Of a stretch of DNA of 40,881 nt, positions 1 through 9,252 are shown piece by piece; position 1 is the stretch's first letter, and each line of letters begins with the position of its first letter. Origin of the DNA: UBA3064 sp016868095 (GTDB taxonomy: Bacteria; Pseudomonadota; Gammaproteobacteria; Burkholderiales; Burkholderiaceae_E); contig JBEDEM010000043.1 in assembly GCA_041175665.1 (NCBI GenBank), positions 1 through 40,881 of the forward strand, in the 5' to 3' direction. The notes below the pieces were generated by a model. That model did no database searches, was not told the origin of the DNA, and saw only the letters and a program-made list of their open reading frames with translations. The position numbers and the translations under genes were made by a program.

Positions 1-45
1 ATCGTTATTCAAGGCGATATGGAAACTGTTTTCTTTGACATCTAA
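1..45 (+). CDS. C-terminal end of an upstream gene (partial)
   Basis: Frame 1 is open from the window edge and encodes 14 residues, IVIQGDMETVFFDI, before a TAA stop at 43-45. The stop lies five bases before the pobA start, so this is probably the last part of the preceding gene in the same transcript. The fragment is too short to assign to a family. It could also be chance, because only 14 codons are visible. Confidence 0.4.
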   Translation: MVIQGDMETVFFDI

Positions 46-50
46 CGACA

Positions 51-1238
51 ATGCACCAACGCGTTCAAGTTGCCATTATTGGCGCCGGTCCATCAGGTCT
101 TTTGCTTGGTGCCTTGCTTGATCGAGCAGGCATCGACCATGTGCTGATTGAAAGACAATCGCCAGAATATGTGTTGTCGAGGATAAGGGCAGGCGTTCTC
201 GAACAGGGCACGGTCGATGTGCTTGATCAACTTGGTTTATCAATCCGATTGCATCGTGAAGGGCTTGTTCATCATGGCTTTGACTTATTGTTTGAAGGCA
301 AGCGACATCGAATTGATCTACAGGCGCTGACTAGAGGTAAGCAAGTCGTAGTCTACGGTCAAACTGAGGTCACCAAAGACTTAATGGATGATCGTGCAAG
401 CAGGGGCTTAAGTAGTTATTACGAGGTCGAAGGCTTGAGCATTCAAGGACTTGATGCGGACCAGGTTGAGATTAATGCGATCTATCAAGGCGTACCGCTT
501 CGGATCCATGCCGACCTTGTTGCTGGATGCGACGGGTTTCATGGCCTTTGTCGCAAGCTCATTCCCGAATCTGTCTTAAGGACCTACGAAAAAGTATACC
601 CATTTGGGTGGCTTGGCGTCCTTGCTGATGTAAAGCCGGTTAGCGATGAGCTCATCTATGTCAACAGCCCAAAAGGTTTTGCGCTTTGTTCGATGCGAAG
701 CACGACACGCTCGCGATATTATTTACAAGTGCCCGCTGACGAAGATATCAATGCCTGGAGCGATGACCGTTTTTGGTCCGTGTTGAGCGATAGACTCGAT
801 CCTCAAGCTGCTAAAGAGCTTATGACAGGCCCATCCATCGAAAAAAGCATTGCGCCCTTGCGAAGCTTTGTCGCCGAGCCGATGCGTTGGGGTCGCCTCC
901 TACTTGCAGGCGATGCTGCACACATCGTACCGCCAACGGGTGCAAAGGGCTTAAATCTTGCGGTGAGTGATGTTCGCTATCTAGCCGAGGCTTTGACTGA
1001 CTGGTTTAAAGATCATCACGATAAACATTTAGATCGATATTCGCAGCGATGTCTAAAGCGTGTTTGGCGTGCTGAGCGCTTTTCATGGTGGTTTACAAGC
1101 TTAATGCATCGATTCGCTGATGATGCAGATTTCGAACAAAAGATCCAGGAGGCAGAGTTGGACTATCTTGTACGTAGCCAAGCCGCTTCGAGCGCGTTGG
1201 CTGAGAATTATGTCGGCTTGCCGATGGAGTGGTCATGA
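51..1238 (+). CDS. pobA: 4-hydroxybenzoate 3-monooxygenase
   Basis: This is an FAD- and NAD(P)H-dependent flavoprotein hydroxylase that converts 4-hydroxybenzoate to protocatechuate, feeding the ring-cleavage pathways in the cytoplasm. The 395-residue protein has the usual PobA length. It opens with the dinucleotide-binding motif GAGPSG (residues 11-16). The family signature RIRAGVLEQGTVDVL follows near residue 45, the DG motif of flavin hydroxylases is in GCDGFHGLCRK near 160, and the second FAD motif LLLAGDAAHIVPPTGAKGLN is near 285. The start at 51 gives the expected short N-terminus, although no strong ribosome binding site is visible. The stop overlaps the start of the next monooxygenase gene, so the two are probably co-translated. 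No PobR-type regulator is visible in the window. Confidence 0.93.
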   Translation: MHQRVQVAIIGAGPSGLLLGALLDRAGIDHVLIERQSPEYVLSRIRAGVLEQGTVDVLDQLGLSIRLHREGLVHHGFDLLFEGKRHRIDLQALTRGKQVVVYGQTEVTKDLMDDRASRGLSSYYEVEGLSIQGLDADQVEINAIYQGVPLRIHADLVAGCDGFHGLCRKLIPESVLRTYEKVYPFGWLGVLADVKPVSDELIYVNSPKGFALCSMRSTTRSRYYLQVPADEDINAWSDDRFWSVLSDRLDPQAAKELMTGPSIEKSIAPLRSFVAEPMRWGRLLLAGDAAHIVPPTGAKGLNLAVSDVRYLAEALTDWFKDHHDKHLDRYSQRCLKRVWRAERFSWWFTSLMHRFADDADFEQKIQEAELDYLVRSQAASSALAENYVGLPMEWS

Positions 1239-2539
1239 GCAAGAAGCCTCGTATTGCGGTTGTAGGAGCGGGTATTGGGGGACTCACGCTCGCCTTGTTG
1301 CTTCAACGCGCCGCATTTACCGTGCAGATTTTTGAAGCGGTTGAGTCGATTCGGCCACTCGGTGTAGGGATCAATGTCCAACCCTCCGCGGTTGCCGAGT
1401 TGCTTGCGCTTGGTTTGTTGGAGGACTTGGATCGCATCGGTGTGCGGACTCAAGAAGTAGCGTACTTTAATCCCCAAGGCCAAAAAGTGTGGGTGGAAGC
1501 CCGGGGGCGCTTTGCAGGCTATCCAGTCCCGCAATACTCGATTCATCGAGGTGAGTTGCAGGTTTTACTTTTAAGAGCGGTGCAACATAGGCTTGGCGTG
1601 AGCGCCGTGAGGTTGGGTCACCGTGTGCTAGAAATCGATACGGATTCAACTACGATCAAGGTCCAACACGGTGCGCATGTCTATCAGGAAAATCCCGATA
1701 TCATCATTGGCGCAGACGGCATTCATTCAATATTGCGCAAACAACTCTACCCTGAAGAAGGTCCTCCCTGTTTTTCTGGCCGTATGTTGTGGCGGGCGAC
1801 AAGTATGGCCAAACCCTTTTTGACCGGTGCCAGCATGGCCATGGTGGGCCATGCGGATCAGAAATTTGTCACCTATCCGATTGCGCCAGTCGACAAGTCC
1901 AGTGGCTTGCAGTGCATCAATTGGATTGCTGAGCTCCGAGTCGAGCAAGTAGCGCCTGAACGTCATGACTGGAATAAGCAGGTCGATAAGGATGTCTTTG
2001 CAAACGCCTTTAATGCGTGGCATTTTGATTGGCTTGATATTCCTGGACTGATCGCCAGCGCTGATGCCTATTATGAATTTCCGATGGTCGACCGAGATCC
2101 GCTTCCAGGTTGGGGTAAGCATGCATGCACATTGCTGGGCGACGCTGCACACCCGATGTATCCCATTGGCTCAAACGGTGCGAGCCAGGCCATCTTAGAC
2201 GCAAAGTCATTGTTCGATTGCCTGGTTAAACACCCGGACGATCCCTTGCATGCGCTTCACATTTATGAAGAAGACCGTAGGCCCAAGACTGCTGCTATTG
2301 TCCTGGCAAATCGAGGGCAGGGACCAGATCATTGTCTGGAAGTGGTGAGACAGCGCGCTCCCAAGGGATTTATGCGACTCGACGAGGTTGTTACTGAGCA
2401 GGAATTACTTGATATTGCTGCCCGATATAAAGGTCTTGTTGGACTCGAAAAGGACCGTATAAGAAGTCGTGTGCAAGCCGATGCTTCGCTTGCCCAGATC
2501 GTGTCCTCATTTGTTGAGGCGGAGTCCGTGATGTCTTAA
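1235..2539 (+). CDS. FAD-dependent monooxygenase, PhzS / salicylate hydroxylase-like
   Basis: This is a class A flavoprotein hydroxylase of about 434 residues. It carries the Rossmann motif GAGIGGLTLALLLQRA at the N-terminus, the GADGIHS motif in the middle, and the FAD ribityl-binding motif LLGDAAHPMYPIGSNGASQA near residue 310. The PIGSNGASQAILDA variant is typical of flavin-dependent oxidoreductases related to PhzS and to 3-hydroxybenzoate or salicylate hydroxylases. The ATG at 1235 overlaps the pobA stop (ATGA), which argues for this start over the GTG at 1229. Its place directly behind pobA suggests hydroxylation of a related aromatic acid. The exact substrate cannot be read from the sequence. 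Confidence 0.85.
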   Translation: MSKKPRIAVVGAGIGGLTLALLLQRAAFTVQIFEAVESIRPLGVGINVQPSAVAELLALGLLEDLDRIGVRTQEVAYFNPQGQKVWVEARGRFAGYPVPQYSIHRGELQVLLLRAVQHRLGVSAVRLGHRVLEIDTDSTTIKVQHGAHVYQENPDIIIGADGIHSILRKQLYPEEGPPCFSGRMLWRATSMAKPFLTGASMAMVGHADQKFVTYPIAPVDKSSGLQCINWIAELRVEQVAPERHDWNKQVDKDVFANAFNAWHFDWLDIPGLIASADAYYEFPMVDRDPLPGWGKHACTLLGDAAHPMYPIGSNGASQAILDAKSLFDCLVKHPDDPLHALHIYEEDRRPKTAAIVLANRGQGPDHCLEVVRQRAPKGFMRLDEVVTEQELLDIAARYKGLVGLEKDRIRSRVQADASLAQIVSSFVEAESVMS

Positions 2540-2664
2540 TAGGGCATGAGCGCCTTGAAGGTTTTGACTGAGCTAAGATAGCCTGACGTACTCAACGCAA
2601 TGCAAGCGTTCAAACCAATCTGTCACATCATTTTTCATTATCCACGCTGATTAGACCACCAGCT

Positions 2665-4026
2665 ATGAGTCAACATATCCTTCCCTCCTTGCCCCAAGCC
2701 CAACGCGTGGGTATCGCTTTTTCAGGTGGTCTCGACACTTCAGCGGCCGTCCATTGGATGAAGTCAAACGGTGCGATACCTTGCGCCTATACCGCCAATC
2801 TTGGCCAACCTGATGAGTCTGATTACGACGATATTCCGCGAAAGGCTCTTGCCTATGGAGCAGAAATAGCAAGACTCGTCGATTGCCGAGCACAACTTGC
2901 TGCCGAGGGTCTGGCTGCGATTCAAAGCGCAGCATTTCATGTGTCTACTGCTGGCAACACCTATTTCAACACCACGCCCTTAGGCAGAGCCGTCACAAGT
3001 ACTGCCTTGGTAGTTGCGATGATGCAAGACGAGGTCAATATTTGGGGAGATGGTAGTACGTTTAAGGGTAACGACATTGAGCGCTTTTATCGTTATGGTT
3101 TATTGGTAAACCCAAAGCTAAAGGTCTACAAGCCCTGGCTGGATCAGCGATTTATTGATGAGCTAGGTGGCCGCAAGGAGATGAGTGAATACCTCATCGC
3201 TCATGGTTTTGACTACAAGATGAGCGTCGAGAAGGCCTACTCAACCGATTCCAATATGCTTGGTGCGACGCATGAAGCGAAAGATCTGGAGTTTCTTAAC
3301 CGAGGGATCAGGATTGTCAATCCGATTATGGGCGTGGCTTTTTGGCGCGATGATGTCAGTGTGAAAGCGGAAGAGGTCAGCGTTAAGTTCGAAGAAGGCA
3401 TACCCACGCAGATCAATGGTCTGGCCTTTCCCGATCTTGTTAGCCTTTTTGAGGAGGCCAATCGCATCGGGGGGCGACATGGACTCGGTATGTCGGATCA
3501 AATTGAAAATAGAATTATCGAGGCCAAGAGTCGCGGTATCTACGAGGCCCCTGGTATGGCCCTGCTGCATATCGCTTATGAGCGATTGGTGAGTGGTATT
3601 CACAACGAAGATACGATTGAGCAGTATCGGAGCAACGGCAGGCGCCTGGGCAAGCTGCTTTATCACGGACGCTGGTTTGACCCTCAAAGCTTGATGCTTC
3701 GAGAAACCGCACAACGCTGGGTGGCAAGAGCAATCACTGGCGAGGTATTCATCGAGTTGCGTCGTGGCAATGACTATTCCATTCTCGATACTCAAAGTCC
3801 CCACCTCACTTACCATCCAGAGAGGCTCACCATGGAGAAGGGGCAGGGTGCCTTCACCCCTGCGGATCGGATAGGGCAGTTGAGCATGCGCGACCTTGAT
3901 ATCGCAGACTCGAGGGAAAAACTTGAAATCTATAGCCGCGTCGGCTTGCTTGGCAAGGATGCAGATGGCGGCGTACAACTCATCGAATCAGCCAGAAGGC
4001 CGGGCTCCGATCAGCAGCATCAGTAA
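2665..4026 (+). CDS. argG: Argininosuccinate synthase (long, E. coli type)
   Basis: ArgG condenses citrulline and aspartate with ATP to argininosuccinate, the penultimate step of arginine synthesis, in the cytoplasm. The 453-residue protein matches the long ArgG of E. coli (447 residues) nearly throughout. It has the PP-loop ATP motif AFSGGLDTS (residues 18-26), YTANLGQPDE near 38, NIWGDGSTFKGNDIERFYRY near 127, GFDYKMSVEKAYSTDSNMLG near 183 and RIGGRHGLGMSDQIENRIIE near 270. A 125-base gap separates it from the monooxygenase upstream, so it probably has its own promoter. Its last seven bases overlap, tail to tail, the end of the minus-strand dehydrogenase gene. It is a housekeeping gene among catabolic neighbours. 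Confidence 0.97.
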   Translation: MSQHILPSLPQAQRVGIAFSGGLDTSAAVHWMKSNGAIPCAYTANLGQPDESDYDDIPRKALAYGAEIARLVDCRAQLAAEGLAAIQSAAFHVSTAGNTYFNTTPLGRAVTSTALVVAMMQDEVNIWGDGSTFKGNDIERFYRYGLLVNPKLKVYKPWLDQRFIDELGGRKEMSEYLIAHGFDYKMSVEKAYSTDSNMLGATHEAKDLEFLNRGIRIVNPIMGVAFWRDDVSVKAEEVSVKFEEGIPTQINGLAFPDLVSLFEEANRIGGRHGLGMSDQIENRIIEAKSRGIYEAPGMALLHIAYERLVSGIHNEDTIEQYRSNGRRLGKLLYHGRWFDPQSLMLRETAQRWVARAITGEVFIELRRGNDYSILDTQSPHLTYHPERLTMEKGQGAFTPADRIGQLSMRDLDIADSREKLEIYSRVGLLGKDADGGVQLIESARRPGSDQQHQ

Positions 4027-5222
4027 GCTTGCTTAAGGATTTCCAGGTAATCTAGGGCGCTCATGGTTTTAGGATTAGAACGGTTTGCCTGGTCGTGCAC
4101 TGAGGCATTCGATATCGATTCAAGATCCTTGTAGTCGACCCCGAGTTCAGATAAGCGCTGGGGTAAACCCAGCTGCTCATTCAATGCCTCAATCCTATTG
4201 GCTGGATCAAGCAAATCGACATGCCTGCGCCTTGCGGATCGGTAGGGGATGATGTCCAAACCATACGCTGCGGCGTCTCCAGTGCATAGTGCAGATAAGG
4301 CTCCCCATTTGCACCCTAGGCTTGACTGATTCATGCGAAGTACATGGGGCAAAAGAATGGCATTTAGGCTTCCGTGATGAAAACCAAGTGCTCCAAGGCT
4401 ATGAGCCATCGCATGCACAGCACCTAAGCCCTTTTGGAAGGCGAGTGCTGCTTGCATCGAGCCCATGAGGCAGTGCCATCGTGCAACCCGGTCACTCCCA
4501 TCAGCAACTGCAATCGGCAAGTATGTCAGTAGCCTCTGTAGTGCATCAGTGGCAATCGCATCGGCCGGCGGGTTTATCGCTGGTGAACAAAAGGTCTCAA
4601 TCGCATGTGAGATCGCGTCAAGGCCTGTTGCTGCTGTCATCCGGGGTGGAAGGCTAAGGCTTAGCTCTGGATCGCAAATCGCTGCCCTGGTGATGTCAGG
4701 GCATCGAATACCGGCTTTTATACCGTTATCAAAAACAATAACTGCTGATCTACCGACTTCACTGCCAGTCCCTGCGGTCGTTGGTAAGAGCCAAAGTGGC
4801 GGGATATCTTGATAAGGCTTCGGTGAGCTATGGCGATTGCTGTAATGCCACAAGGGCGCTGGGTTATGCACAAGTATGGCAATCGCTTTAGCCAAATCCA
4901 TGGCTGCGCCGCCACCAAGGCCCAAAATGCAATCGTGACGACCATCACGATAGGCCAAGGCTCCGCGGCCTGCGGCTGCCTCTGTGGGATTCAGCTCGGT
5001 CTCGAGAAAGATATTAAACTGCTTTGGCAGGTAGGGTGTGACCTTCTCAAGAAGGCCTGCGCCAACGACTCCTCGATCACTGACTATGAAAGGGTTTAAA
5101 GCGTTCAAAGCCGCGAGTTCATGAGTGAGCGAAGCGCGCGCCCCGAAGCCAAAGATCACAGGGACCATATAATTAATGCGAGCGATATGCTGCGTGATCT
5201 CTTGTGCAACCATTTGAGTCAT
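4020..5222 (-). CDS. Iron-containing alcohol dehydrogenase family protein
   Basis: This is a group III NAD(P)-dependent alcohol dehydrogenase or maleylacetate reductase-like enzyme of about 400 residues. The nucleotide-binding motif is GLGGGAAMDLAKA, followed by LLPTTAGTGSEVGRSAV. Metal ligands are present in ATGLDAISHAIE, AVHAMAHSLGA and FHHGSLNAILLPHVLR. The start at 5222 lies ten bases after the stop of the upstream MDR gene; a second ATG at 5213 is also possible. A longer frame reaching 5336 would overlap the conserved end of the neighbour and is unlikely. It forms an operon with the MDR reductase, suggesting paired oxidation and reduction of a carbonyl or alcohol intermediate. Maleylacetate reductase is an alternative, given the aromatic-catabolism genes nearby. 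Confidence 0.85.
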   Translation of the reverse strand: MTQMVAQEITQHIARINYMVPVIFGFGARASLTHELAALNALNPFIVSDRGVVGAGLLEKVTPYLPKQFNIFLETELNPTEAAAGRGALAYRDGRHDCILGLGGGAAMDLAKAIAILVHNPAPLWHYSNRHSSPKPYQDIPPLWLLPTTAGTGSEVGRSAVIVFDNGIKAGIRCPDITRAAICDPELSLSLPPRMTAATGLDAISHAIETFCSPAINPPADAIATDALQRLLTYLPIAVADGSDRVARWHCLMGSMQAALAFQKGLGAVHAMAHSLGALGFHHGSLNAILLPHVLRMNQSSLGCKWGALSALCTGDAAAYGLDIIPYRSARRRHVDLLDPANRIEALNEQLGLPQRLSELGVDYKDLESISNASVHDQANRSNPKTMSALDYLEILKQAY

Positions 5223-5232
5223 TGTTGATCCA

Positions 5233-6249
5233 CTAAATGGGGCAGCCTGCATCGCTGCGCAAGCGGACAAGTTGCTTGCCAAGACTGCGGCCCTTGAGCA
5301 TATCGACAAAGGCAGTCGGTGCTTGATTAAGCCCATCGTAAATGCTCGCTTCGTGGTGAAGCTTGCCTGCTCGATAAGCTGTCATCAAGTCTGAATTGGC
5401 CTTTGGTAAGAGAGATTTGTGGTCTGAGAGCAAGAAACCTTCAAGCCGAACACGCTTATTGAAAAGTGAACGCAGATTGAATAGGCCATCTACCGTCTTT
5501 GCATTGTATTGAGAGACGAGTCCGCACAATGCAATACGACCGTGTAGTTTCATCTTCGGCAATACCTGATCAAGTATTGAACCAGCAACATTATCGAAAT
5601 AAAAATCAACTCCCTCCTTAAGCGCTTCAGAAAGAGCTGACTCGAAATCGCTGGCCCGATAATCCAGGCAATCGTGGGCAGCAAGCTTAGTCCTAACCCA
5701 ATCGCATTTGCTTGATCCACCGGCAATGCCAATCGCTTTACAACCGTAGTTCTTAGCGAGTTGAATCGCAACGCTACCAACGGCACCAGCTGCTGCCGAT
5801 ACGAGGACCGTCTCACCTGGCTTTGGTTGTCCAAGCAAATGCAGGCCCAGCCATGCCGTCTGGCCTGTGGATCCGAGTGCGCCGAGATAAGCGCTCAAGG
5901 GCGCAAGGTCGGGGTCAATCGTTTGTAGGTCATCTGCGCTTGCAAGCGAGTAGAGCTGCCAAGCATGACGGCCAACCACCCACGAGCCCATGGCATATCG
6001 TGAATCCTTGCTTTCAACAACGCGACCAATAGTTCGACCAACGATGACCTCGCCCAAGCGCATGGCTGGCGCATACGAGTCCTCCTTCTCCATCCGCATG
6101 CGGATATAAGGGTCGACCGAGAGCAGGTGATTCTCGATCAAGACTTCGCCATGAGCAGGTCTGATCACTTGTTCTTGCGTAAACTCAAAGCATGACGCAT
6201 CGGGCAGGCCATTAGGGTGTTTTGCAAAACGAATGGATTCATTCTTCAT
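5233..6249 (-). CDS. NADP-dependent MDR oxidoreductase (CurA / leukotriene B4 12-hydroxydehydrogenase-like)
   Basis: This is a 338-residue medium-chain reductase that reduces alpha,beta-unsaturated carbonyls with NADPH. Visible features are the N-terminal GroES-like segment with LLSVDPYIRMRM (a hallmark of this zinc-free subfamily), GSTGQTAWLGLHLLGQPKPG near residue 125, the Rossmann motif AAAGAVGSVAIQLAK near 152, and VDFYFDNVAGSILDQVLPKM near 215. Length and motif order fit YncB/CurA proteins. It is the first gene of a two-gene minus-strand unit with the iron alcohol dehydrogenase. The divergent neighbour is the small DUF1992 gene, with about 54 bases between the starts. Confidence 0.88.
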   Translation of the reverse strand: MKNESIRFAKHPNGLPDASCFEFTQEQVIRPAHGEVLIENHLLSVDPYIRMRMEKEDSYAPAMRLGEVIVGRTIGRVVESKDSRYAMGSWVVGRHAWQLYSLASADDLQTIDPDLAPLSAYLGALGSTGQTAWLGLHLLGQPKPGETVLVSAAAGAVGSVAIQLAKNYGCKAIGIAGGSSKCDWVRTKLAAHDCLDYRASDFESALSEALKEGVDFYFDNVAGSILDQVLPKMKLHGRIALCGLVSQYNAKTVDGLFNLRSLFNKRVRLEGFLLSDHKSLLPKANSDLMTAYRAGKLHHEASIYDGLNQAPTAFVDMLKGRSLGKQLVRLRSDAGCPI

Positions 6250-6303
6250 GGCTCATTGACGCCTATTTGCCTAAATCGGTTGGAAAAATGGAGTACTACA
6301 ACC

Positions 6304-6543
6304 ATGAAGCTTGCACTGAGTTGGATCGCTGACCAAAGGATTGAAGCCGCGCAACAACGCGGGGAGTTCCGAAATTTACCCGGCGAGGGCAGGCCCCTTG
6401 TTATTGATGAAGATAGCTCGCTTTCGTTCGAATCGCGATTAATGATTCGCGCAGCTCTTGCAAGAAAAGGCAAGGAGTCGAAAGACCGCAGCCATTTTTT
6501 GGAAAGTATTCAAATACTAAGAGCTAAACGAGCTAAGCGCTGA
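6304..6543 (+). CDS. DUF1992 (DnaJ-C28-like) small protein
   Basis: This protein of about 79 residues matches the DUF1992 pattern: a short helix followed by RIEAAQQRGEFRNLPGEGRPLVIDEDSS and a basic, helical C-terminus. The function of this domain in bacteria is not established. The ATG at 6304 starts the conserved block directly (MKLALSWIADQRIEAA). A longer frame from 6217 would overlap the divergent MDR gene and has no recognisable residues. It faces the beta-hydroxyacid dehydrogenase gene tail to tail across 54 bases with no obvious terminator hairpin. Confidence 0.8.
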   Translation: MKLALSWIADQRIEAAQQRGEFRNLPGEGRPLVIDEDSSLSFESRLMIRAALARKGKESKDRSHFLESIQILRAKRAKR

Positions 6544-6597
6544 TCAAAGTCAATGCCAAAGTCTTCATCGATTTTGCTCACGCTGTGATGGAGTGTT

Positions 6598-7515
6598 TCA
6601 CTTATTAAGACATCGAATCACTGGGAAGTAATGATTCGATAGACCGTTTTGAATGGCCAGATCAAAGCGTTCATCAACTGTCTGAGCGCCTTCGCAAACG
6701 ATCCCAAGCGATTCAGCAAGCTCGAGCGCATAGCTTAAATCCTTTTTGGCGTAGGTTACTGGAAACGCAGATTCAGGAAAGACTCGGGGAGCGATTGCTT
6801 TAAGGCCGTGGTTTCTCAGGGCAAAGCTGTCTGCAGATCCTTGACTTAATATCGAAAAAAGCGCATGCGCTTCAAGTCCATAAGCTTCAGAAATCGCTGC
6901 AGCACTTGCGAGCGCTTCGACCGTTTGAAATAAAATCATATTGTTCAATATTTTGCATAGCTGACCCGTTCCCAGAGCACCGCAATGCGCAATGTCACTT
7001 GCCATGGTGGCTAAGATGGGCTTTATTGCAACGAATTCTTCTAGGCTTGCACCAACCATCATGGCCAGCTGGCCCTTGATGGCAGCTTCTCTGGTGCGCG
7101 CCACAGGCGCGTCAATCCATAGGATGGATTCTTTACTTAAGGTCTCGGCGATCGCTTTGGTCTGAATAACAGAGGTCGTTCCACAATCAATAATCCACTG
7201 CCCCTTTTTACGCCCGCCAGCGCTTAGCTCGAGTAGTTGGGCAATCTCAACACCTGAGGGCAACGAGAGAAAGACAAGATCGCATTGGGCAAGAATCTCG
7301 TTGGCAGACGCGCTGATATGGACGGACATGTCCTTGAAGACCTCGGACCTTGCGGGAATTTGATCGTGGACATGAAGTTCAGCGTCTGGCTTGATCGTTG
7401 ATAGCTTGCGGGCGAGATTCAAGCACATGGCCTGCCCCATGACGCCAAGTCCAATAAAGCCAACGTGCGATTGGTATTCCTGAGTTGATGTGGTGCGAGT
7501 CACGCTATGCTCCAT
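6598..7515 (-). CDS. NAD(P)-dependent beta-hydroxyacid dehydrogenase (HIBADH / GarR / YihU-like)
   Basis: This 305-residue member of the 3-hydroxyisobutyrate dehydrogenase family oxidises or reduces a short beta-hydroxyacid or aldehyde. The N-terminal Rossmann motif is VGFIGLGVMGQAMCLNLA (residue 18 on). LVFLSLPSG follows, and the catalytic-lysine segment GTGQLCKILNNMILF is near residue 180. The substrate motif reads DAPVARTREAAIKGQL instead of the classical DAPVSGG form. That variant is closer to YihU-like members, so a true 3-hydroxyisobutyrate role is doubtful. About 15 residues precede the Rossmann fold. It is transcribed divergently from the amidohydrolase gene, sharing a 111-base intergenic region. 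Confidence 0.87.
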   Translation of the reverse strand: MEHSVTRTTSTQEYQSHVGFIGLGVMGQAMCLNLARKLSTIKPDAELHVHDQIPARSEVFKDMSVHISASANEILAQCDLVFLSLPSGVEIAQLLELSAGGRKKGQWIIDCGTTSVIQTKAIAETLSKESILWIDAPVARTREAAIKGQLAMMVGASLEEFVAIKPILATMASDIAHCGALGTGQLCKILNNMILFQTVEALASAAAISEAYGLEAHALFSILSQGSADSFALRNHGLKAIAPRVFPESAFPVTYAKKDLSYALELAESLGIVCEGAQTVDERFDLAIQNGLSNHYFPVIRCLNK

Positions 7516-7581
7516 AAATTAAGGACAGCGTTGAGGTGGCGCACCCAACCGATTGAGTTTTTTGCGGCGCACTTCAAGCTT

Positions 7582-7609
7582 TTGACCTCGAGTCTAAACC
7601 CACTTTAAT
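7582..7609 (+). promoter_or_regulatory. Candidate sigma-70 promoter for the amidohydrolase-CobW unit
   Basis: TTGACC at 7582-7587 matches the -35 consensus in five of six positions. TTTAAT at 7604-7609 matches the -10 consensus in five of six, with 16 bases between them. Transcription would start near 7616, only about 11 bases before the ATG at 7627. This leaves a very short leader that may exclude the AGGTG at 7611-7615. The call rests on consensus matching by eye in a divergent intergenic region. Confidence 0.4.
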
Positions 7610-7626
7610 GAGGTGTTAGCAACGTC

Positions 7627-9252
7627 ATGATTGAAATTTATCCCGCAAAGCGGATCATCACAATGGACCGCTCCAATAAATCGACACAAGCAGTGGCGGT
7701 TCTTGATGGCAGAGTGCTTGGCACGGGTAGCCTTGAGTCAATGAAAGCGCTAGGCGCCCATCGAATTGATGAACGCTTCCTTGATCATGTGTTAATGCCA
7801 GGCTTTGTTGAGGGGCATTGCCATGTGAGCGAGGGAGCATTTTGGGGATATGCTTACACGGGCTTCTTCCCGCGGGCTGATCCACAGGGACGGATTTGGG
7901 AAGCATGTAAAAGCATCCCAGCAGTGATCCAACGATTAAAGCAATCCGACAGCTCTAAAGGTCAAATATCTGCTTGGGGCTTTGATCCGATCTATTTTGA
8001 AGATCAATGTCGCATGACGAGACAAGATCTAGATGCTGTATCGGAAAAATGCTGTGTAGGCGTTATGCACGCAAGTGGGCATATCATGAACGTCAACACC
8101 TTCGCCCTAGAAAAGGCTGGGCTGATGCGAAAAGGTATCGAACACCCCGGCATACCGCTTGATAAGGATGGCTACCCAAACGGGGAGCTTAAAGGGCCCG
8201 ATGCCATGACGATGGTCGGACGCTTTGTTGGCTTTGATCGAGAGGCCATGGCTGGCGATGAGGCAGCTATGTGGCGATTTGCGTCGCTTTGCGTTCGCGC
8301 CGGGGTGACGACGGCGACCGATCTTGCCAACCTACTCCCCGACGATGCAGTCGAAATGATGCTCCGTGTCACTGCGTCTTGCAGCTATCCTGTTCGTATT
8401 GTTGCCATGCGACGATTCCAGGCGATGAGCCCTACCGAGCTGGTCGAGCGAGCCATAGAATTAAAGCAAAAGAGTACCGATCAGCTTCGATTGGGAGCGA
8501 TCAAAGCCTTTGTTGATGGCTCGATTCAAGGATTTTCAGCTCGACTTCGATGGCCTGGATACTATAACGGTATGCCCAACGGATTATGGTATACGCCACC
8601 CGAGCACTTGACTTTATTGTACGAGGCTGCGCTTTCCAATGGGCTGCAAGTTCATACACACACCAATGGTGACGAGGCGATTGATCTGGCAATTCACTGT
8701 TTTACTCAGGCACTGCGCAAACAGTCCTCTGCGGATCATCGCTTCGTACTGCAGCACTGTCAGATGGGCGATGAAGCACAATTTAGAAAAATGAAGGCCC
8801 TTGGACTTGCGGTCAATTTATTTCCAAATCACCACTATTTCTGGGGCGATCAACATCGTGCTATTACCTTAGGGCCGCAACGTGCTGAGCGCATGAATGC
8901 ATGCGCCAGCGCGCTTCGCGCGGGACTTGTCATGGGTATTCACTCAGATGCACCCGTCACGCCACTTGCGCCTTTGTTCACTGCTTGGGCAGCAGTAAAT
9001 CGCCTAACCGCTCGTGGGGTGACCTTAGGCAGAGACGAACGCATTAGCGTTGATGAGGCGCTTTATGCAATTACACTTGGCGCAGCGCAAACACTCCATC
9101 TGGACCATGAGGTCGGTTCGATTGCTGTTGGTAAACGTGCTGACTTCGCAGTTTTGGATCATGATCCCTACGAGGTGCCGCCTGAGGAGTTGCACCGATT
9201 AAAAGTCTGGGGCACCGTACAAGCGGGCAGATTATTTCCCGCATCGTTATGA
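7627..9252 (+). CDS. Amidohydrolase family 3, YtcJ-like metal-dependent hydrolase
   Basis: This 541-residue protein of the amidohydrolase superfamily probably cleaves an amide or similar bond with a metal-activated water. It has the N-terminal composite beta domain, then LMPGFVEGHCHVSEGAFWG with the HxH metal motif near residue 63. KAFVDGSIQGFSARL is near 295, THTNGDEAIDLAIHCF near 340, FVLQHCQMGDEAQF near 370 and GIHSDAPVTPLAPLFTAWAA near 437. A C-terminal GSIAVGKRADFAVLDHDPY follows, typical of this superfamily. Length and motif order fit YtcJ-type proteins, whose substrates are mostly unknown. The stop overlaps the start of the COG0523 gene (ATGA at 9249), so the metal enzyme and a putative metal chaperone are translationally coupled. 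Confidence 0.88.
   Translation: MIEIYPAKRIITMDRSNKSTQAVAVLDGRVLGTGSLESMKALGAHRIDERFLDHVLMPGFVEGHCHVSEGAFWGYAYTGFFPRADPQGRIWEACKSIPAVIQRLKQSDSSKGQISAWGFDPIYFEDQCRMTRQDLDAVSEKCCVGVMHASGHIMNVNTFALEKAGLMRKGIEHPGIPLDKDGYPNGELKGPDAMTMVGRFVGFDREAMAGDEAAMWRFASLCVRAGVTTATDLANLLPDDAVEMMLRVTASCSYPVRIVAMRRFQAMSPTELVERAIELKQKSTDQLRLGAIKAFVDGSIQGFSARLRWPGYYNGMPNGLWYTPPEHLTLLYEAALSNGLQVHTHTNGDEAIDLAIHCFTQALRKQSSADHRFVLQHCQMGDEAQFRKMKALGLAVNLFPNHHYFWGDQHRAITLGPQRAERMNACASALRAGLVMGIHSDAPVTPLAPLFTAWAAVNRLTARGVTLGRDERISVDEALYAITLGAAQTLHLDHEVGSIAVGKRADFAVLDHDPYEVPPEELHRLKVWGTVQAGRLFPASL

Noticed and set aside
3241..3978. 245-codon minus-strand frame over argG
   Set aside because: It lies entirely antisense to a strongly conserved gene, shows no recognisable motif, and is a shadow frame.
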